A stretch of 34,172 nucleotides of DNA from Haplosporangium gracile. Its lineage: Eukaryota > Mortierellomycota > Mortierellomycetes > Mortierellales > Mortierellaceae. The DNA lies in assembly GCA_015499985.1 (NCBI GenBank), contig JAAAUF010000286.1, forward strand, positions 8,139-42,310. Direction: 5' to 3'. Positions 23,201-34,172 of the stretch are shown in pieces. Within the stretch, counting starts at the first letter, position 1. The number at the start of each line of letters is the position of its first letter. Made by a program: the position numbers and the translations under genes. The notes below the pieces were generated by a model that was not told the DNA's origin, did no database searches, and saw only the letters and a list, made by a program, of their open reading frames with translations.

Positions 23201-24676
23201 GGAGACCCTACGGTGCTTGTCCGTCATGGAGGATGTCTGGATCAGCAGCAAGTGGTGCGGAAACAACATCAAGAACCTTTTGAAGGCGCGCAATATCGAG
23301 CTACCCTGCTCAGTTGAAGGTAATGTCTTAACATTTTTCTTCTCACTGTTGAATAGACTTACACAGGCCTCAACATTTTAACATTGTCATTTTGCGCCAC
23401 CAAATGAATAGGCTTCAAGGTCACTGTGAGAAATGGAGCAGACACCGCGTCGGCAATGAACGATGTCAACCCAGCCCAGCTGGAGCTTCTCCAGAGCAAC
23501 ATGGTTCCAAAGGAACAGTCATTTGCGTTTGACGTTGACCAGATCATGGGATACTATCAAGCACCTGGCATTCGCCGAGCTGAACCCACAGGGCGAAACT
23601 CGAGACACTTTTCGCCGACGCCGTACTTTAGCCCTGTGTCACCTCATCATGCCCAAAACCAAGTGCGGTCCCATCCTGGGTTGACTCAGGGCCATGCGCC
23701 ACTTCCCCGTCGACCAAGGCATACCAAGAACACCTCACCTACGCCTGGAAACATCATGTCATCAGGCTCGATTGCTGGCACGCTGTCCAACAATCCAGCG
23801 ACATCCATGTATACACCAGGTCCCTCTGTAGATGCTGTGGTGCCATCAGACTCGAACTTTTTCAACTCGCCTCTCATCGATCCTTTCGCATCCCCTGGCT
23901 CTGCCTCGGTTGTCGACGGCCTTCCCACAATCTCACCAGAAACCGGAAACACCACTGGTGGCATCACCTTGTATCATAACCCTTTTGCTGCGACCCTCTG
24001 GAACTCTCCAACTTCGATGGACAACGACGAGTGGATCATGTACATGCAGAATGGAGGATCGAACGGTCAGTTAAGGAGCAACGATGGATCCAGCACGAGT
24101 CCCAGTGGTGCTAACGGTGGAGGTAAAGCTGGTATAAAGTTGGAGAACGGTTTGCCGACGGTAGCGGAGAACAATCCACTGGTCATGAATCACAGTAATG
24201 CCAGCAACAGCAGCCTGATCCATGCCAGTCGACTGCACCCACTGGCTCAGAGCATGACACGGAACGACCTCATGGACAGCGAAAGCGAAGCGAGTGGGAG
24301 TGATGCGGTGACATTGATCGACCAGCATCGCTCGTCGCCGTCTGGATCGCTCACCCCCAACGGAACATTGATGAGCAATGGATATGCATCACAGGGCTCG
24401 GTGCCTACTCCAGTCTCTCAGCAACATCATCATCATCAGCAACAACAGCAACGGTCGCTTCAACACGCAGCAGCTCATCATCAACATCAGCAGCAACATC
24501 AGCACCAGCTTCAACAGCCACTCCTCCCCTCACAGTCGCCGGCCGAATACGAGTATTTTTTGAGCAATGGCAACTTAGGAGCTGGTGCAAACTGTCACCA
24601 TCACCATCCGCAGCAGCAGCAACAACAACAGCAGCAGCCTCAAGCATCCCTTGTTAGCCAGTCGTGGAGTAGCTGA
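20264..24676 (+). CDS. Zn2Cys6 binuclear-cluster transcription factor with fungal-specific domain
   Basis: A nuclear DNA-binding regulator. Eight exons: 20264-20306, 20489-20507, 20693-20709, 20829-20876, 20978-21028, 21132-22453, 22560-23319 and 23412-24676. All junctions are phase-compatible, giving 1174 residues. The zinc cluster has cysteines at about 16, 19, 26, 33, 36 and 43 (C-x2-C-x6-C-x6-C-x2-C-x6-C), with basic RKKKIK between the second and third. A KKRGPPKG linker and a short coiled dimerisation helix (INAIEDRLHRMESIV) follow. Residues about 330-740 match the fungal transcription factor regulatory domain (YFTYVHPFAPVF, ALVLLSYQQMGTGG, RIWWTCFVADRL and SFGRPQ). The C-terminal third is low-complexity and ends in His/Gln tracts. 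The cluster is spread over tiny exons of 19, 17 and 48 nt. The regulated pathway is not evident. It converges on the R3H gene with 213 bp between stops. Confidence 0.95.
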
Positions 24677-24745
24677 CTTTAGCGTCATGTACTTTATTTT
24701 TTTAAGAAAAATGAAAATACAATTTTTTTTGCGCAAAAAATGAAG

Positions 24746-24770
24746 CAAAACAAAACAAAACAAAACAAAA
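24746..24770 (+). repeat. (CAAAA)5 tandem repeat
   Basis: Five perfect CAAAA units lie between the two convergent stop codons at 24676 and 24890, continuing imperfectly to about 24783. The 213-bp spacer holds both 3' UTRs and nothing else visible. Confidence 0.9.
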
Positions 24771-24889
24771 CAGCAAAACAAAACCAATGTTGAAATGTAT
24801 GATGATGACGGAATTTACAAAGATCGATAAGAATAAGAACTGGTATGTATATTTGTATGTACTGATATGTTCCCAGGAGTTTGTATGTA

Positions 24890-27800
24890 CTAGTGCTTGT
24901 GATGATCCCGGGATTTGCTACCGCTTCCGCATGCAGGAGTATTAGTGGTGGCGTATGGATCATAGAGTTCGGTGGATTTAGGCGGCCTGCGCTCTACGTC
25001 GTAGACCGTGATTGGGACATCTTCGCGACTTTTCATTGTGTCCTGTTGTTGTTGCCGGTGGTTGTGGTTGTGGCTGTGATTGTGGTTATGATTATGACTG
25101 TGGTTGTGGTGACGGGCATAAGATGTTCCCCGGTCCTCTTTTCGTCCTTCGCTGCCTCCATGCGAGTGCCATTTTGTAGACGAAGAAGAGGAAGTCGAGG
25201 AAGAGGAGGAGGAGGAGGAGGAAGATGCGAGGGAGTGAGGATGATCGATTGATCTGAAACTCAGCTTTTGTTGCTGGTGTTGTTGTGCTTGCTGTGCTTG
25301 TTGCTGTTGTCCGCGTTGCTGCTGCCGAGCACTGGATGCGCCTCCCTGTTGACGCTGCTGCTGTTGCCTTTGTCCTCCTTGCTCTTGTCCTAATCCCTGA
25401 CCTTGTCCCTGATTTTGACCTTGACCTGAGGGATGACAATGCTGTCGCTGCTGAGCCTGTCGTGTCATCTGCTGTGGGAGCGAGATCCCCTGACGGTAGG
25501 GTCTGTAACCATTCGAGGACGGGTACGGCCGCATCGAGACTTGAAACAGTCCTGGGGGCGGTGGAGGTGTATCAAGGAGTGCTGTGAGGTTTGACTCCAT
25601 GACCGCTCCCGTCCCGGCGGGAGAGGTATTTAAGTGCGAATATGCTGGTTGCCTTTCTGGGCGAGGGATGCAGTCGAGCCAACGTGGATCCTGGAAGCCA
25701 GTATTGCTACCTCCAGCGCTTCTGTTATGTTGTTGGTGATGTTGAGAGGAAGCATGCTGAGGGGTGCAACAGTGAGGCTGATGCGATTGTTGTTGGTGCT
25801 GGTGATGATGAGACTGATGGGGCTGACAGTGCTGGCTGTAATGCGGTTGACGGTGCTGATGTTGTATCTGTGGGTCGAGCCTTGTGCACACATGTCCGTG
25901 TCCATGCAGAATGGGGTGCTGGTACCCAGGGTGGTGTTGGTACTGATGTTGATGCGGATGGTGGTGTGAGGGGTGCTGTGTATGGGTCGGATGCTGGTGT
26001 GGGTGCTGATGTTGTTGTGGATAGTGCTGCTGGTTACATGGGCTATACGGCCGTTGTTGCTGCTGATGCTGGTGCTGATGCTGGTGCCTTGGAAGTGTCG
26101 AGGCAGCAGGGTATCCACCATGACCTAATGAAGGATGTCGCATGCAAGAGGTACCCTGCTGAGAGGATCCGTGGTTGTTCTGACAAGAGCATCCTGCAGA
26201 GTAGTGACAATGACGATGATGGCATGCACACGTCCTTCGCTGAGTGTTGTTGCTAATATACTGGGATGCAGACGCGATATCGAGGCCTCCTGGTCCATGG
26301 TCTGCACCGCATTCACAATACGCCACGCCACTCCTTGCGCCACCACGATGGTCATACATTCCAGAAGAATTATGAGGCATAGAGTGAGCTCCGCCCATCA
26401 TCCATGATCCGACAAAATCGCTCCGGGCACTGATATCCGCCATAGTGCTCCCTGAAGACGAGGACGACGAAGAGATGGTCGAACTTGTACTGGTGCGTCG
26501 AGTAATATCGCTCCTGGCTTTGCTGTGTCCCTGTCCTTGATTGTGCCCTTGATTGAGGTCCAGCTTCGAGAGCGAATCGGCTGTACTGATACCTGTTCTT
26601 GCCGTTGAAGATGTCCATGATGCAACTGAAGACGACCGACGAGGTTCATCCTTGACAGTTGACGACACGTCCTGACACGGGTGCTCACCCTCCTCGCGGT
26701 CGTCCTCCTTCTTCCCTTCACCCTCATCTCCCGTGTCAAAGATTCTCGCCCGGGCTTTCACATACGCCGCCTCTCTCTGCTCCAAAGTGCCACCGGTCCC
26801 CCTTCGATTATTACTCTCACTCCCAGTCGACTGTCCTCCTGGCCCTTGCCAGGGTGAAGACTTTGTTGGTGCCGAGGATGCTACTCCTGGAATGGTAACG
26901 GCGGTCGTCGTAGACCCCCGGGTTTCACAGGCACTAGCTGGGCGAGGTGGAGATCGTCTCAAGACCTTGAATGCTCTGACGGGGACGTCTTCTTCCTCCT
27001 CCACCAGTTCTTGGAACCGAAGTGCTGGGCTAAGGAATATGAAACAAAACGCGAAAAGTGATTTCATTAGTTAAACTGATCGTTGCTTAAATCGAGCGAC
27101 GAAAATTCAATAGCTGAGAAGACGCGCGAACTAATAAGAGCTTAAAAAAAAGATAGTAAGTGACCATGTCGAAAAACTTACATGGCGGTGTGTTCGGCCT
27201 TGGAGAGTACAATCTTCTTTTGGGCAGCGTCAACAGTACGTGCTAACCGGTAGTAGATGGCCGACCGGTGAATCATCATCCGGAAATACGAATTGAGCCA
27301 TGGAAACTCTAGTATCTCCTTGCTACAAAGACATAACAACAACAACAACAACAACAACAACAAAAGAGAGCAACGGACGAAAAGGAGGTGTAAGTGAGTG
27401 AAAAAAAGGAAGGACGGCAACAAAATTGACGAAAGGTGGGCCGACAAAATGAGTCATAAAGAGCCATCCACCAAACAATTGTTTTTGTCCTTCCCCTTTC
27501 TTTGCAATACACAACCCCCTCCTCTCCTTACTTCGCACTTGGAACCTTGGAATTCAGCCCATCCACAAGGGCATGGGATTATCAAGCCAGTGTCCAAACG
27601 CCTAACTGACCAACTATTTTTTTTTGATTTGTTCTGTGTTACCTTGGATCCTCGATAAAGTTACAATACTCTTGCTCCAACTTGAGCAAGAACAATCGAT
27701 CCTGTCGATTCTGAAGAGCAGTCAACAGAACTTCGTCCAGTGAGCCTTCAACAAACGTCGGTGCAGTCGAGGTTGACAGCGAAGATGGTGAAGTGAGTGA

Positions 27801-28433
27801 AGTAGGACAAGGCGCTAGTATCGATGCACCAGGGGCTGCTTGTTGTTGATATTGTTGTTCAAGGGTGGTTTTGCCTTGAGTGAGATGAGGAGAATTTTGT
27901 TTGAAGGTGCGACACAGTAGTGAAATGGAAGAAGGGGAGGAGGAAGAAGGGGAGCAGGTGGAGGGCTGTGCTGGAATCACCTTTTCGTCTTCTGTTGACT
28001 TTGACCGGGCTGTGTCATTGTCGACAGCAACGGCAGTCATAATATCACTTGAGAACGAAATTAAAGGCAAAGAAGCACCAGAAACAGTGGCGCGAGTCTT
28101 GTCGATCACTGCCGCCGTCGTCACCGCTAGTCTTTTGGTTTTTGTTTTCTCCGTTGTTGATGTATTAACATCAGATCTAACAGAAATATACTCGTCTCCC
28201 AAAGAAGCTGTTGTTGCTTCTACTGGATCAGCGGCGGTGGTAACGGCGTTAACTACAGCATCGATCGAAACGATTGTCATGGTTGCGGCGGAGCCTGAAA
28301 TGTCGAGAGGGAGGAACGGATAATGATGGATCGCCGTCATCTCGGACGTGTCACTGTCTTTGGATAACTCCTGTCCTTGACCTTGTCCTTGCTCTTGTCG
28401 TTGCTGTTGGCTGCCTTGTTGTTCTTCATGCAT
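24890..28433 (-). CDS. R3H and SUZ domain RNA-binding protein
   Basis: A predicted cytoplasmic single-stranded nucleic-acid-binding protein of the R3HDM/encore type. Three exons, 27643-28433, 27182-27322 and 24890-27029, give 1023 residues with agreeing phases. The start is the first ATG after an in-frame TAG about 27 nt upstream. The R3H region starts near residue 230 (LLTALQNRQDRLFLLKLEQE, then FIEDP). It continues through exon 2 with EFPWLNSYFRMMIHR, which holds the Arg-x3-His signature, and ends with KIVLSKAEHTA and RFQELVEEEE. A SUZ-type segment, VRAFKVLRRSPPRP, follows directly, as in animal and yeast relatives. The N-terminal 225 residues are Ser/Thr-rich. The last 650 are low-complexity with long Gln, His and Ser tracts, as in proteins that enter RNA granules. 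RNA targets are unknown. Confidence 0.93.
27335..27361 (+). repeat. (AAC)9 microsatellite in R3H gene intron
   Basis: Nine perfect AAC units (GTT on the coding strand) lie in the first intron, just upstream of the acceptor of exon 2, where they add to the T-rich acceptor tract. Confidence 0.9.
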
Positions 28434-30647
28434 GCCCTCCTTGTCGGTTTGGTCGGGCTACAGCAGCGAACAAACAATGCGCGAGAGTGGGCGGACTCAA
28501 CGATTATTAATGGGGCAAAAAAAGGTGGCACTTCAAGCACAAAGGTAGAGGTGCGCGTGTGAGGGTGTCCTTGTCTCCCTTTTTTTTCATTTTTCACTTC
28601 CTGGCGTTAAAAGGAAAAATACAAAAAAAAGGACGCTAGTCCATTTGTTCTTCTCGATCCGTCACCTCTTCCCCTCCATCCTCCCTCTCTCCTTTGCCGT
28701 CCCTGCCGGGTAAAAAGAAATACGGGTGCCGTGCGCAGACCGAGAGAGAGAAGGAGGAGGGGAAAGGAAAGGAAAGGGGTGGCGTGTGTGTGAGAGTGGG
28801 CGAGAGATTGTGACATCAATTGAGAAAATGGAAGGGAGGGAGGAAGGGATTAAAGCGAAGGTGGACAGTGTTATAAAAGTACCTGGTCCTGTGCCTGCGC
28901 CCCTGTCGTACTGTTGCTGTTGCGGCCTTGGCTGTTGCGGCCGTTATTGTTGTCGTTCTGGATAAAAGACATGGGGTGGTCGTGTGTGTAGGAGAAATAG
29001 AATTGGGAAGAGGGAAAGGGGGTGGAAGTCGGGAGTAAGAAGCAAAGGAAGAGGAAGAAGAAGAAGAAGAGAGAGGAAAGTACTGTGGTCTTGAACAGCA
29101 ACCCTTGTATGAATTGTATGACTGTGGGGTAGGAGCAAGTGGCAGACAACGAAAGGATTTAAGGGTCAATCGGGGTACAAGTACAGCTGAAGTACACGAG
29201 AAAATGGCGAGAATGCTATTTTCTGTGGTGTGAGATTGGAGGAAAGAGCGAGGCAAGTGTCAAGTCGGGTAGCAGTGGTTGTAGGAGAAGCCTAGTTATG
29301 GTCGTTTGCATGGGCTTTGAAATGAGTGGCCGACTTTGGTTCCTGAAATGAGCAAGAGGCGCAGAAATAAGAATAAAAGGGTGGAGGGTGGGTAAGGTGG
29401 ACCACGTTGAAAAGATCAATGAGAGAAACGTTTGAAATGAAAAGGAATCCTCGTGGAACAGTCCATTCTCTGAGAAAGCAAAGAAAGAGCAGCGTTAAGC
29501 GAGTGTCAGAAGAAGACAAAGAAAATGGAAAGAGAAGAAACGAAAGAAAAGATATAAACAAGAAAAAGACTTTGGAGCGCTTGTTTAAATGGTGCTAGCC
29601 TGTCTTTTTGAGGTTGCAGGACTGTGTAAAGGAAAGGGATGGAAAAAGTGCAATTGAATTTTCCTTTTCTTTCAGGGTCTGCTCGTCCCTTTAAATATGT
29701 GCTTCTTTTGTGTCCCCATCCACGCCACTTCACTTTACTCCATGCGGGCCTATGTCCTATACCTTGGACAAAAGGATGTGTACCATGCGACCCACGCCAA
29801 CAAGCAGTCCCGTTCATCGCTCATTTCGCCCAGCCACTTTTTTTATTCTTCTGCTTTCTATTTCATTCTTCCGTAGCGCAACGCCCAATCCAATTGTCAC
29901 AGCAGCTACAAGCTCAGGGCCTAAAAAATAAAAAAGAAAAAAATTGGATCCACAGGTCCGCTCAAAAGTCAATTGCTCCAGTTTGAACAGTCCTTTCTTG
30001 GAACTGGTGTTCAAGCAAGGGGGGGTTTTTTTTGATTCCTTCTCTTTTGTTCGATCGAGTTCCATCTTCTTCCCCATGTCATGCCACATCGTGATAGAAG
30101 AACTGTGGTGAATCCGTTATCTTTTTGTCATTCTATAGTTATTATTTTTCCACTGCAGTCTTCCGCCCGTCCTCCATTTCGAGTAGAGAAGCTGCCTTGC
30201 CATTAGGGAGAGGAAAAAAGACAAACCTTACGCCATGTGTTCTTCCTTACCCTATCATTCGAACATGACAATTTTCCCTTGTTCCCTGTCGGATGCCACA
30301 AAACATTTTCAAAAGGGAAGAATGAAACACTACGCGAGAATATGTCTTGGATTGGGTTGGTTTGGATGATGATTGATAACCTTTTTTGTTTTATTTTCTT
30401 GGATGGAAATGAAAAAAGGGGCAGGGACAGAGAAGCTTTTTTTACGACAGTAATAAAGTGGAAAAAAAAGAACTGTGGGCGATGGATGCTTGGGTGTGTG
30501 AGAGTTTGGAAAAGGCGCCAGCCTCTTTCCGGCATTAAAGTGTACATATTGAATACGAATGAAAGGAAAAAGAAAGAAAACAAACAGATACAATAACAAT
30601 TTTTGGAAAAAGGCAAAAAAAACAAAAAGAATTCAAAAAGAAGCAGC
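28434..30647. other. upstream region of the R3H gene and 3' flank of the Con7-like gene
   Basis: About 2.2 kb between two minus-strand genes. From about 28560 to 29600 the plus strand is strongly purine-rich, so the R3H coding strand is CT-rich, like the leaders of the other regulators here. A CTGTAG acceptor-like site lies just before the R3H start, so a spliced 5' UTR is possible. Reading frames in this stretch are low-complexity products of the purine bias. No RNA gene or mobile element was recognised. Confidence 0.5.
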
Positions 30648-32670
30648 TTAGAATCCCATGGGGTGATGATGGTGCTGGTGAGGGTGGGGGTGCTGGAGCT
30701 GTCCCTGAGCATGATGATGATGATGCTGGTGCTGGTGCTGGTGGGTTTGCTGGTATTGGTTGGGATGCTCATGAGGGTGAGGGAGCTGATGGGGCTGATG
30801 CTGCTGCTGATGCTGTTGCTGCTGCTGAGACATGGCCTGCATGGCTAGTGTGTGAGGGTGAAGGTTGCTCATCACTGGATCGCAGATCTGCAACTGGCCT
30901 CCTTGGCTGTGTTGGCTCTGAAAGGCGGCCGCCTGCTTGGCTGCCTCTTCCTCGGCCTTCTTCTGGCGCCTCCAGGCCTTGCGAAGTTCCTTGAATTCTG
31001 ATTATAAAGAAAAGTTAAAGGACGAGAAAAATATGAGTAAAAAAGGTCAGGAAAAGATTCGAGGAAAAAAAAACGCGACAAAGGGGAACTACGAGAGAGA
31101 ACACGTACCAGCAGGATTGCGTTTTGGTCCGTGCTTTTGCATGGTGACATGTGCGTTCAGGTGGTTCAGGGTTCCATAGCTCTTTTCGCAGTCAGCCCAG
31201 TTGCAGACATACAAACGCTCAATCTCGTCAAATCGGCGGCGAGGCCTCTTTTTAGAGTTTACCCCCGAGATTGGAACAAACGAGTAAATTTTGTTTCCTC
31301 CCTGGCCATTATCAATACCGTCAAGGCCTGCCTCGGGAAACCATCCAGCTCCCTGTGGCTGATGCTGAGCTCCAGCAACCTGCTGAAAGGGAGGAGGGTA
31401 AGATCCATTGTGAGGTGACATCTGTGCGGGGTGGGGCTGCGAGGAAGACTGGAGGGTCATGGCGTCCATATATCCAATCAAAGGAGAGGAACGGACCATT
31501 CCATGGACTGGGACCGCGTTGGCACTGACCACGCTGGTGTGAGTAAACGGACTACCAATCAAAGGGCTGGATCCAGAGTTCTCGGGGCTTGTCAGGCTGT
31601 TCATCATCAATCCAGAGCTGGTATCGATCGAAGGCACAAAGGGGTAGGTGACGCGCCGGCTGTAGGCTTGGTTGACAGGAACATTTGAGCCCACAGCTGG
31701 AGCACCGGGCAAGGGAATCTGAGGATAATAGCTGGAGGAAGAGATCGTTCCATCAATATTTGTAGAAGGCTGAGGCCGCGCGCGAGGTGAGCCGTGGTCA
31801 ATCCTCTGCAATGTTTCGGTCAATGGAGGAAGGTGGTGATGTGCCGCCGAATCCAAGGAGCCGTGACGTCCATGTGAGTCTTGAAGTCCAGGCTGTACTG
31901 GAGAATGGGAGAGATCCAAGGCGGGTTGATGGGTATTGTTGGAAAGTTGGGCAGGGTAGTCGGTCCTGATGCGCGAGTCTGGGGGTGAGTGTGGGTATGC
32001 GTGGTGCTTTTGTTGACCAACCATCAATGATGGCCGACGATGAATGACAGGCTGAACGCTAGATGCATAAGGGTGGTGGCTCCCTGCGTATGTTCCTTGT
32101 GCCATGTATTGAGTAGTGTTGAATTGAGTTGGCAGCGACTTTGCCTGATCGAATTCAGATGCTGCATAGTAGGTTGATGGATATACTGGCTGTGGTGGTG
32201 CCTGTGATTGTGATGGAACCATTGCGTCAGCTATAGATTGACGGGGAAAATGAAATTCAAGTTAGTTAATATCAATAGAGGGACGGCCTTTCAGCTTGCC
32301 ATGTGAAATCAATTGTGCGCTGTGTTTTACCGATTGGTTTGATTTCGGGCTGCTCTAAACTCTCGACTTGGCCAGCAATGTCGATGTAGTTGGTGGTAGT
32401 GGTAGTAGTGATGGTGTCTGGTTCCGTCTTGGGCACTATTGTGTCAATGGCTGATAATGTAGTTGTTGTAGTGGTGGATGATGAGGATGTAGGTGCTGAC
32501 TTCCAGTCAGAGAAGGTGGACTGGGATGATGAAGGTGGAGAGGAGGACGAGGTGTAATCAGTGGTTGTCTGGGATTGAGATGTTTTTGTGCCGAGGTGTG
32601 TTTTCATATCTGTGAAGAAGGGAAAGGACGTGGTAGGTTCGATTTGCAAAGGACTGCAGACGGAGAGCAT
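30648..32670 (-). CDS. CON7: Con7-like C2H2 zinc-finger transcription factor
   Basis: A nuclear regulator of the Con7 type, known in ascomycetes for control of conidiation, cell-wall genes and infection structures. Three exons, 32331-32670, 31109-32230 and 30648-30997, give 603 residues with agreeing phases. The hallmark is a single zinc finger at about residues 450-480 with C-x4-C-x12-H-x5-H spacing and core YGTLNHLNAHVTMQKHG. It is preceded by a basic RPRRRFDEIERLY and followed across the last intron by EFKELRKAWRRQKKAEEEA, both typical of Con7. The N-terminus is Ser/Thr/Pro-rich. The C-terminus is Gln/His-rich and ends MGF. The start is uncertain: a strong acceptor (TTCTTCACAG) lies inside the proposed exon 1, so translation may begin at 32607 after a 5' UTR intron. 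The role outside ascomycetes is not established. Confidence 0.9.
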
Positions 32671-34172
32671 CGAGGGGTTGCAATATGAATCGAGTGTTTA
32701 GTTTGAAGGGGAGACGACGAGATGACTCCGCAAAGGATCAAACAGTGAAGGAGTTCTATTTTATACAGCAATATTTGAACAGGCAGAGACATCGGTATTA
32801 GTAAGTGAGAGAAAAAGGATACATTGCGCCGTCGTGCCAGAAGTGGCGTAGATCCCTCTAGGTGGGTCTATAGCTAGACAGGGTGGAGTTGAGGAAGGGA
32901 TTGTTCCACTTCAGTTGCCGCTGCATTGCTACTGCATCTCCATAAAAATTCCCCATTCAAATCAGGTGACAATGAAGGAAATATAGACCCAAGGCAAGTA
33001 TGTATCTTTTTGTTGTTGTTGATGTTTGGGTCGGCAGTTGATGTTGACTACCGTCCGCAAAGCATGTTTATCCTTTCTGTACAAGTGCGTCATAGAAAGG
33101 AGGGAGGAGGAACAAGATAAGGCGCGGAGAAAGGGGAAAGATGGAAAGGTGGGAGCACGACTCTCGTCTTCTCTCTTGCTTTTCAGTTTTCAAAAATCAC
33201 CATAATACGACGCGTTGTTGTGTGGGCAAATAAGGGGAAAGGAAAATAGGAGAGTGCAGTGTCGAATGTGCTGCGTGGGATCATACTTATATATTGTACG
33301 TTTTTGAGGATCAAAGGGATGTGTGTCTGCCTGTATGTTTTTAGGGGGAGGGCAACCGAATCAAGAGATGAGCAAAACACATTAAGGACAGGAACAAATT
33401 AACAAAATGGATGGTAGCGCTTGGCGTGTTGGGTTTATGGAAGGATGAGCTTTGGAAAGATGAGGGATAGGTAAAGTATCTTCAATCCGAATCATATCGC
33501 CCAAACTTACCGTGAAAGCCGTTTTCCTTTTTGTTGCTTTTAAAATATTTTCCGGCTCTCGAGACTCAATTGCGAAAAGTACGAAAGGGAAACGAAAAAA
33601 GGGTTCTATATGGAAAATCAAAAAGAAAAAAAGGATAAACCTCCAAAGTCAGCCAACAACTCTGTTTTTTGTGAACGTGGTGAGTTGGTTTATCAATCAG
33701 AGTAATAATGATGGTGGGGTCAGGCAAAGTAGGCGTTACTTTCAAATAAAAGGGCGGATGGGCCGAGGAAAAAGAAAGAGATGTGCAAAGGGAAACAAAA
33801 AAGGAGAGAGAGAGAGAGGGGAAAAAAAAGGACTGAAGGTGGAATAATGTAGGAAAAGAGACATAAAGGTTCATCCAGAACAGTTTTTTTTCTCCTGGTA
33901 TACGCCATGTTCCCTTTTGTGCCGATTGATGACGACGACTAGCAGGGATCCTGTTATCCCTTCCCCTTCCGCCCTTGTATCTCCTGTTACTCATTGAAAA
34001 ATAGTGCAGATGGAGGCAAGCTCCGACACTGGAATCGTGTCTCGGTGGGTTGGAGGAAAAGGCAACGCCGTCATTGCTGCCACCATCTCAGATAGTAAAG
34101 GAAGACAGAAAAAAAGAATAAAAAAAGCTGGCAGATGGGATAGGTGTTGATAATCATGAGCGCCTTCAAAAA
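32671..34172. other. upstream region of the Con7-like gene to the window edge
   Basis: About 1.5 kb with no convincing gene. Between roughly 33090 and 33850 the plus strand is purine-rich, making the Con7 coding strand CT-rich. GAGAGA and AAAAG runs dominate near 33800. This is probably promoter and 5' UTR, perhaps with a 5' UTR intron ending at the acceptor near 32610. Confidence 0.5.

Noticed and set aside
25642..26256. Long plus-strand frame of about 200 codons inside the R3H gene
   Set aside because: It is the antisense shadow of the Gln/His codon repeats, which contain no stops on either strand. The sense frame has the R3H domain and consistent introns.
27901..28323. Plus-strand frame of 140 codons opposite R3H exon 1
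   Set aside because: Shadow of the Ser/Thr/Val-rich first exon, with no independent support.
30203..30772. Minus-strand frame of 189 codons overlapping the end of the Con7-like gene
   Set aside because: Composition follows T-rich non-coding sequence (Phe/Ser runs) and overlaps the confirmed last exon in another frame.

Overview
This window is nuclear DNA of a filamentous, early-diverging fungus, most likely Mucoromycota and probably a Mortierella relative. Genes are split by many short spliceosomal introns (about 50-180 nt, GTAAGT/GTATGT-type donors, TAG/CAG acceptors). The protein set is fungal: a retromer subunit, GET5, a Con7-type C2H2 factor and a Zn2Cys6 factor. Flanks are A/T-homopolymer and CT rich. 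The lineage is inferred from style and gene families, not from a marker search. A run of 10 Ns at 16199-16208 shows a draft assembly.

Layout. (1) 281-1715, plus strand: VPS26, lacking its 5' exon(s), which lie off the left edge. (2) 2098-8028, minus strand: a long multi-exon coding remnant with clean introns but at least six in-frame stops and several frame changes. Its C-terminal end carries a zinc-knuckle and RDxNxAxNI pattern typical of TnpB/Fanzor RuvC nucleases. I read it as a decayed gene of that superfamily; this is the most unusual object in the window. (3) 8193-10113: two divergent paralogues for small secreted C2-domain proteins sharing a 638-bp promoter. (4) 10365-12892, plus: nine-exon mitochondrial tyrosyl-tRNA synthetase, convergent with (5) 13019-15117, minus: a hormone-sensitive-lipase-type alpha/beta hydrolase. 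(6) 16410-17468, plus: GET5, of the tail-anchored protein targeting pathway. (7) 17469-20263: about 2.8 kb with no convincing gene, ending in a pyrimidine-rich leader. (8) 20264-24676, plus: Zn2Cys6 transcription factor, convergent with (9) 24890-28433, minus: R3H-SUZ RNA-binding protein. (10) 30648-32670, minus: Con7-like C2H2 transcription factor. The rest, to 34172, is its CT-rich upstream region.

The left half is housekeeping (trafficking, organellar translation, membrane insertion, lipid/ester hydrolysis) around the decayed element. The right half is three regulatory genes with Gln/His-rich tails and long pyrimidine-rich upstream sequence. Nothing suggests a joint pathway. For most genes the exon junctions were checked by phase: the spliced lengths are multiples of three and the reading frame is continuous.
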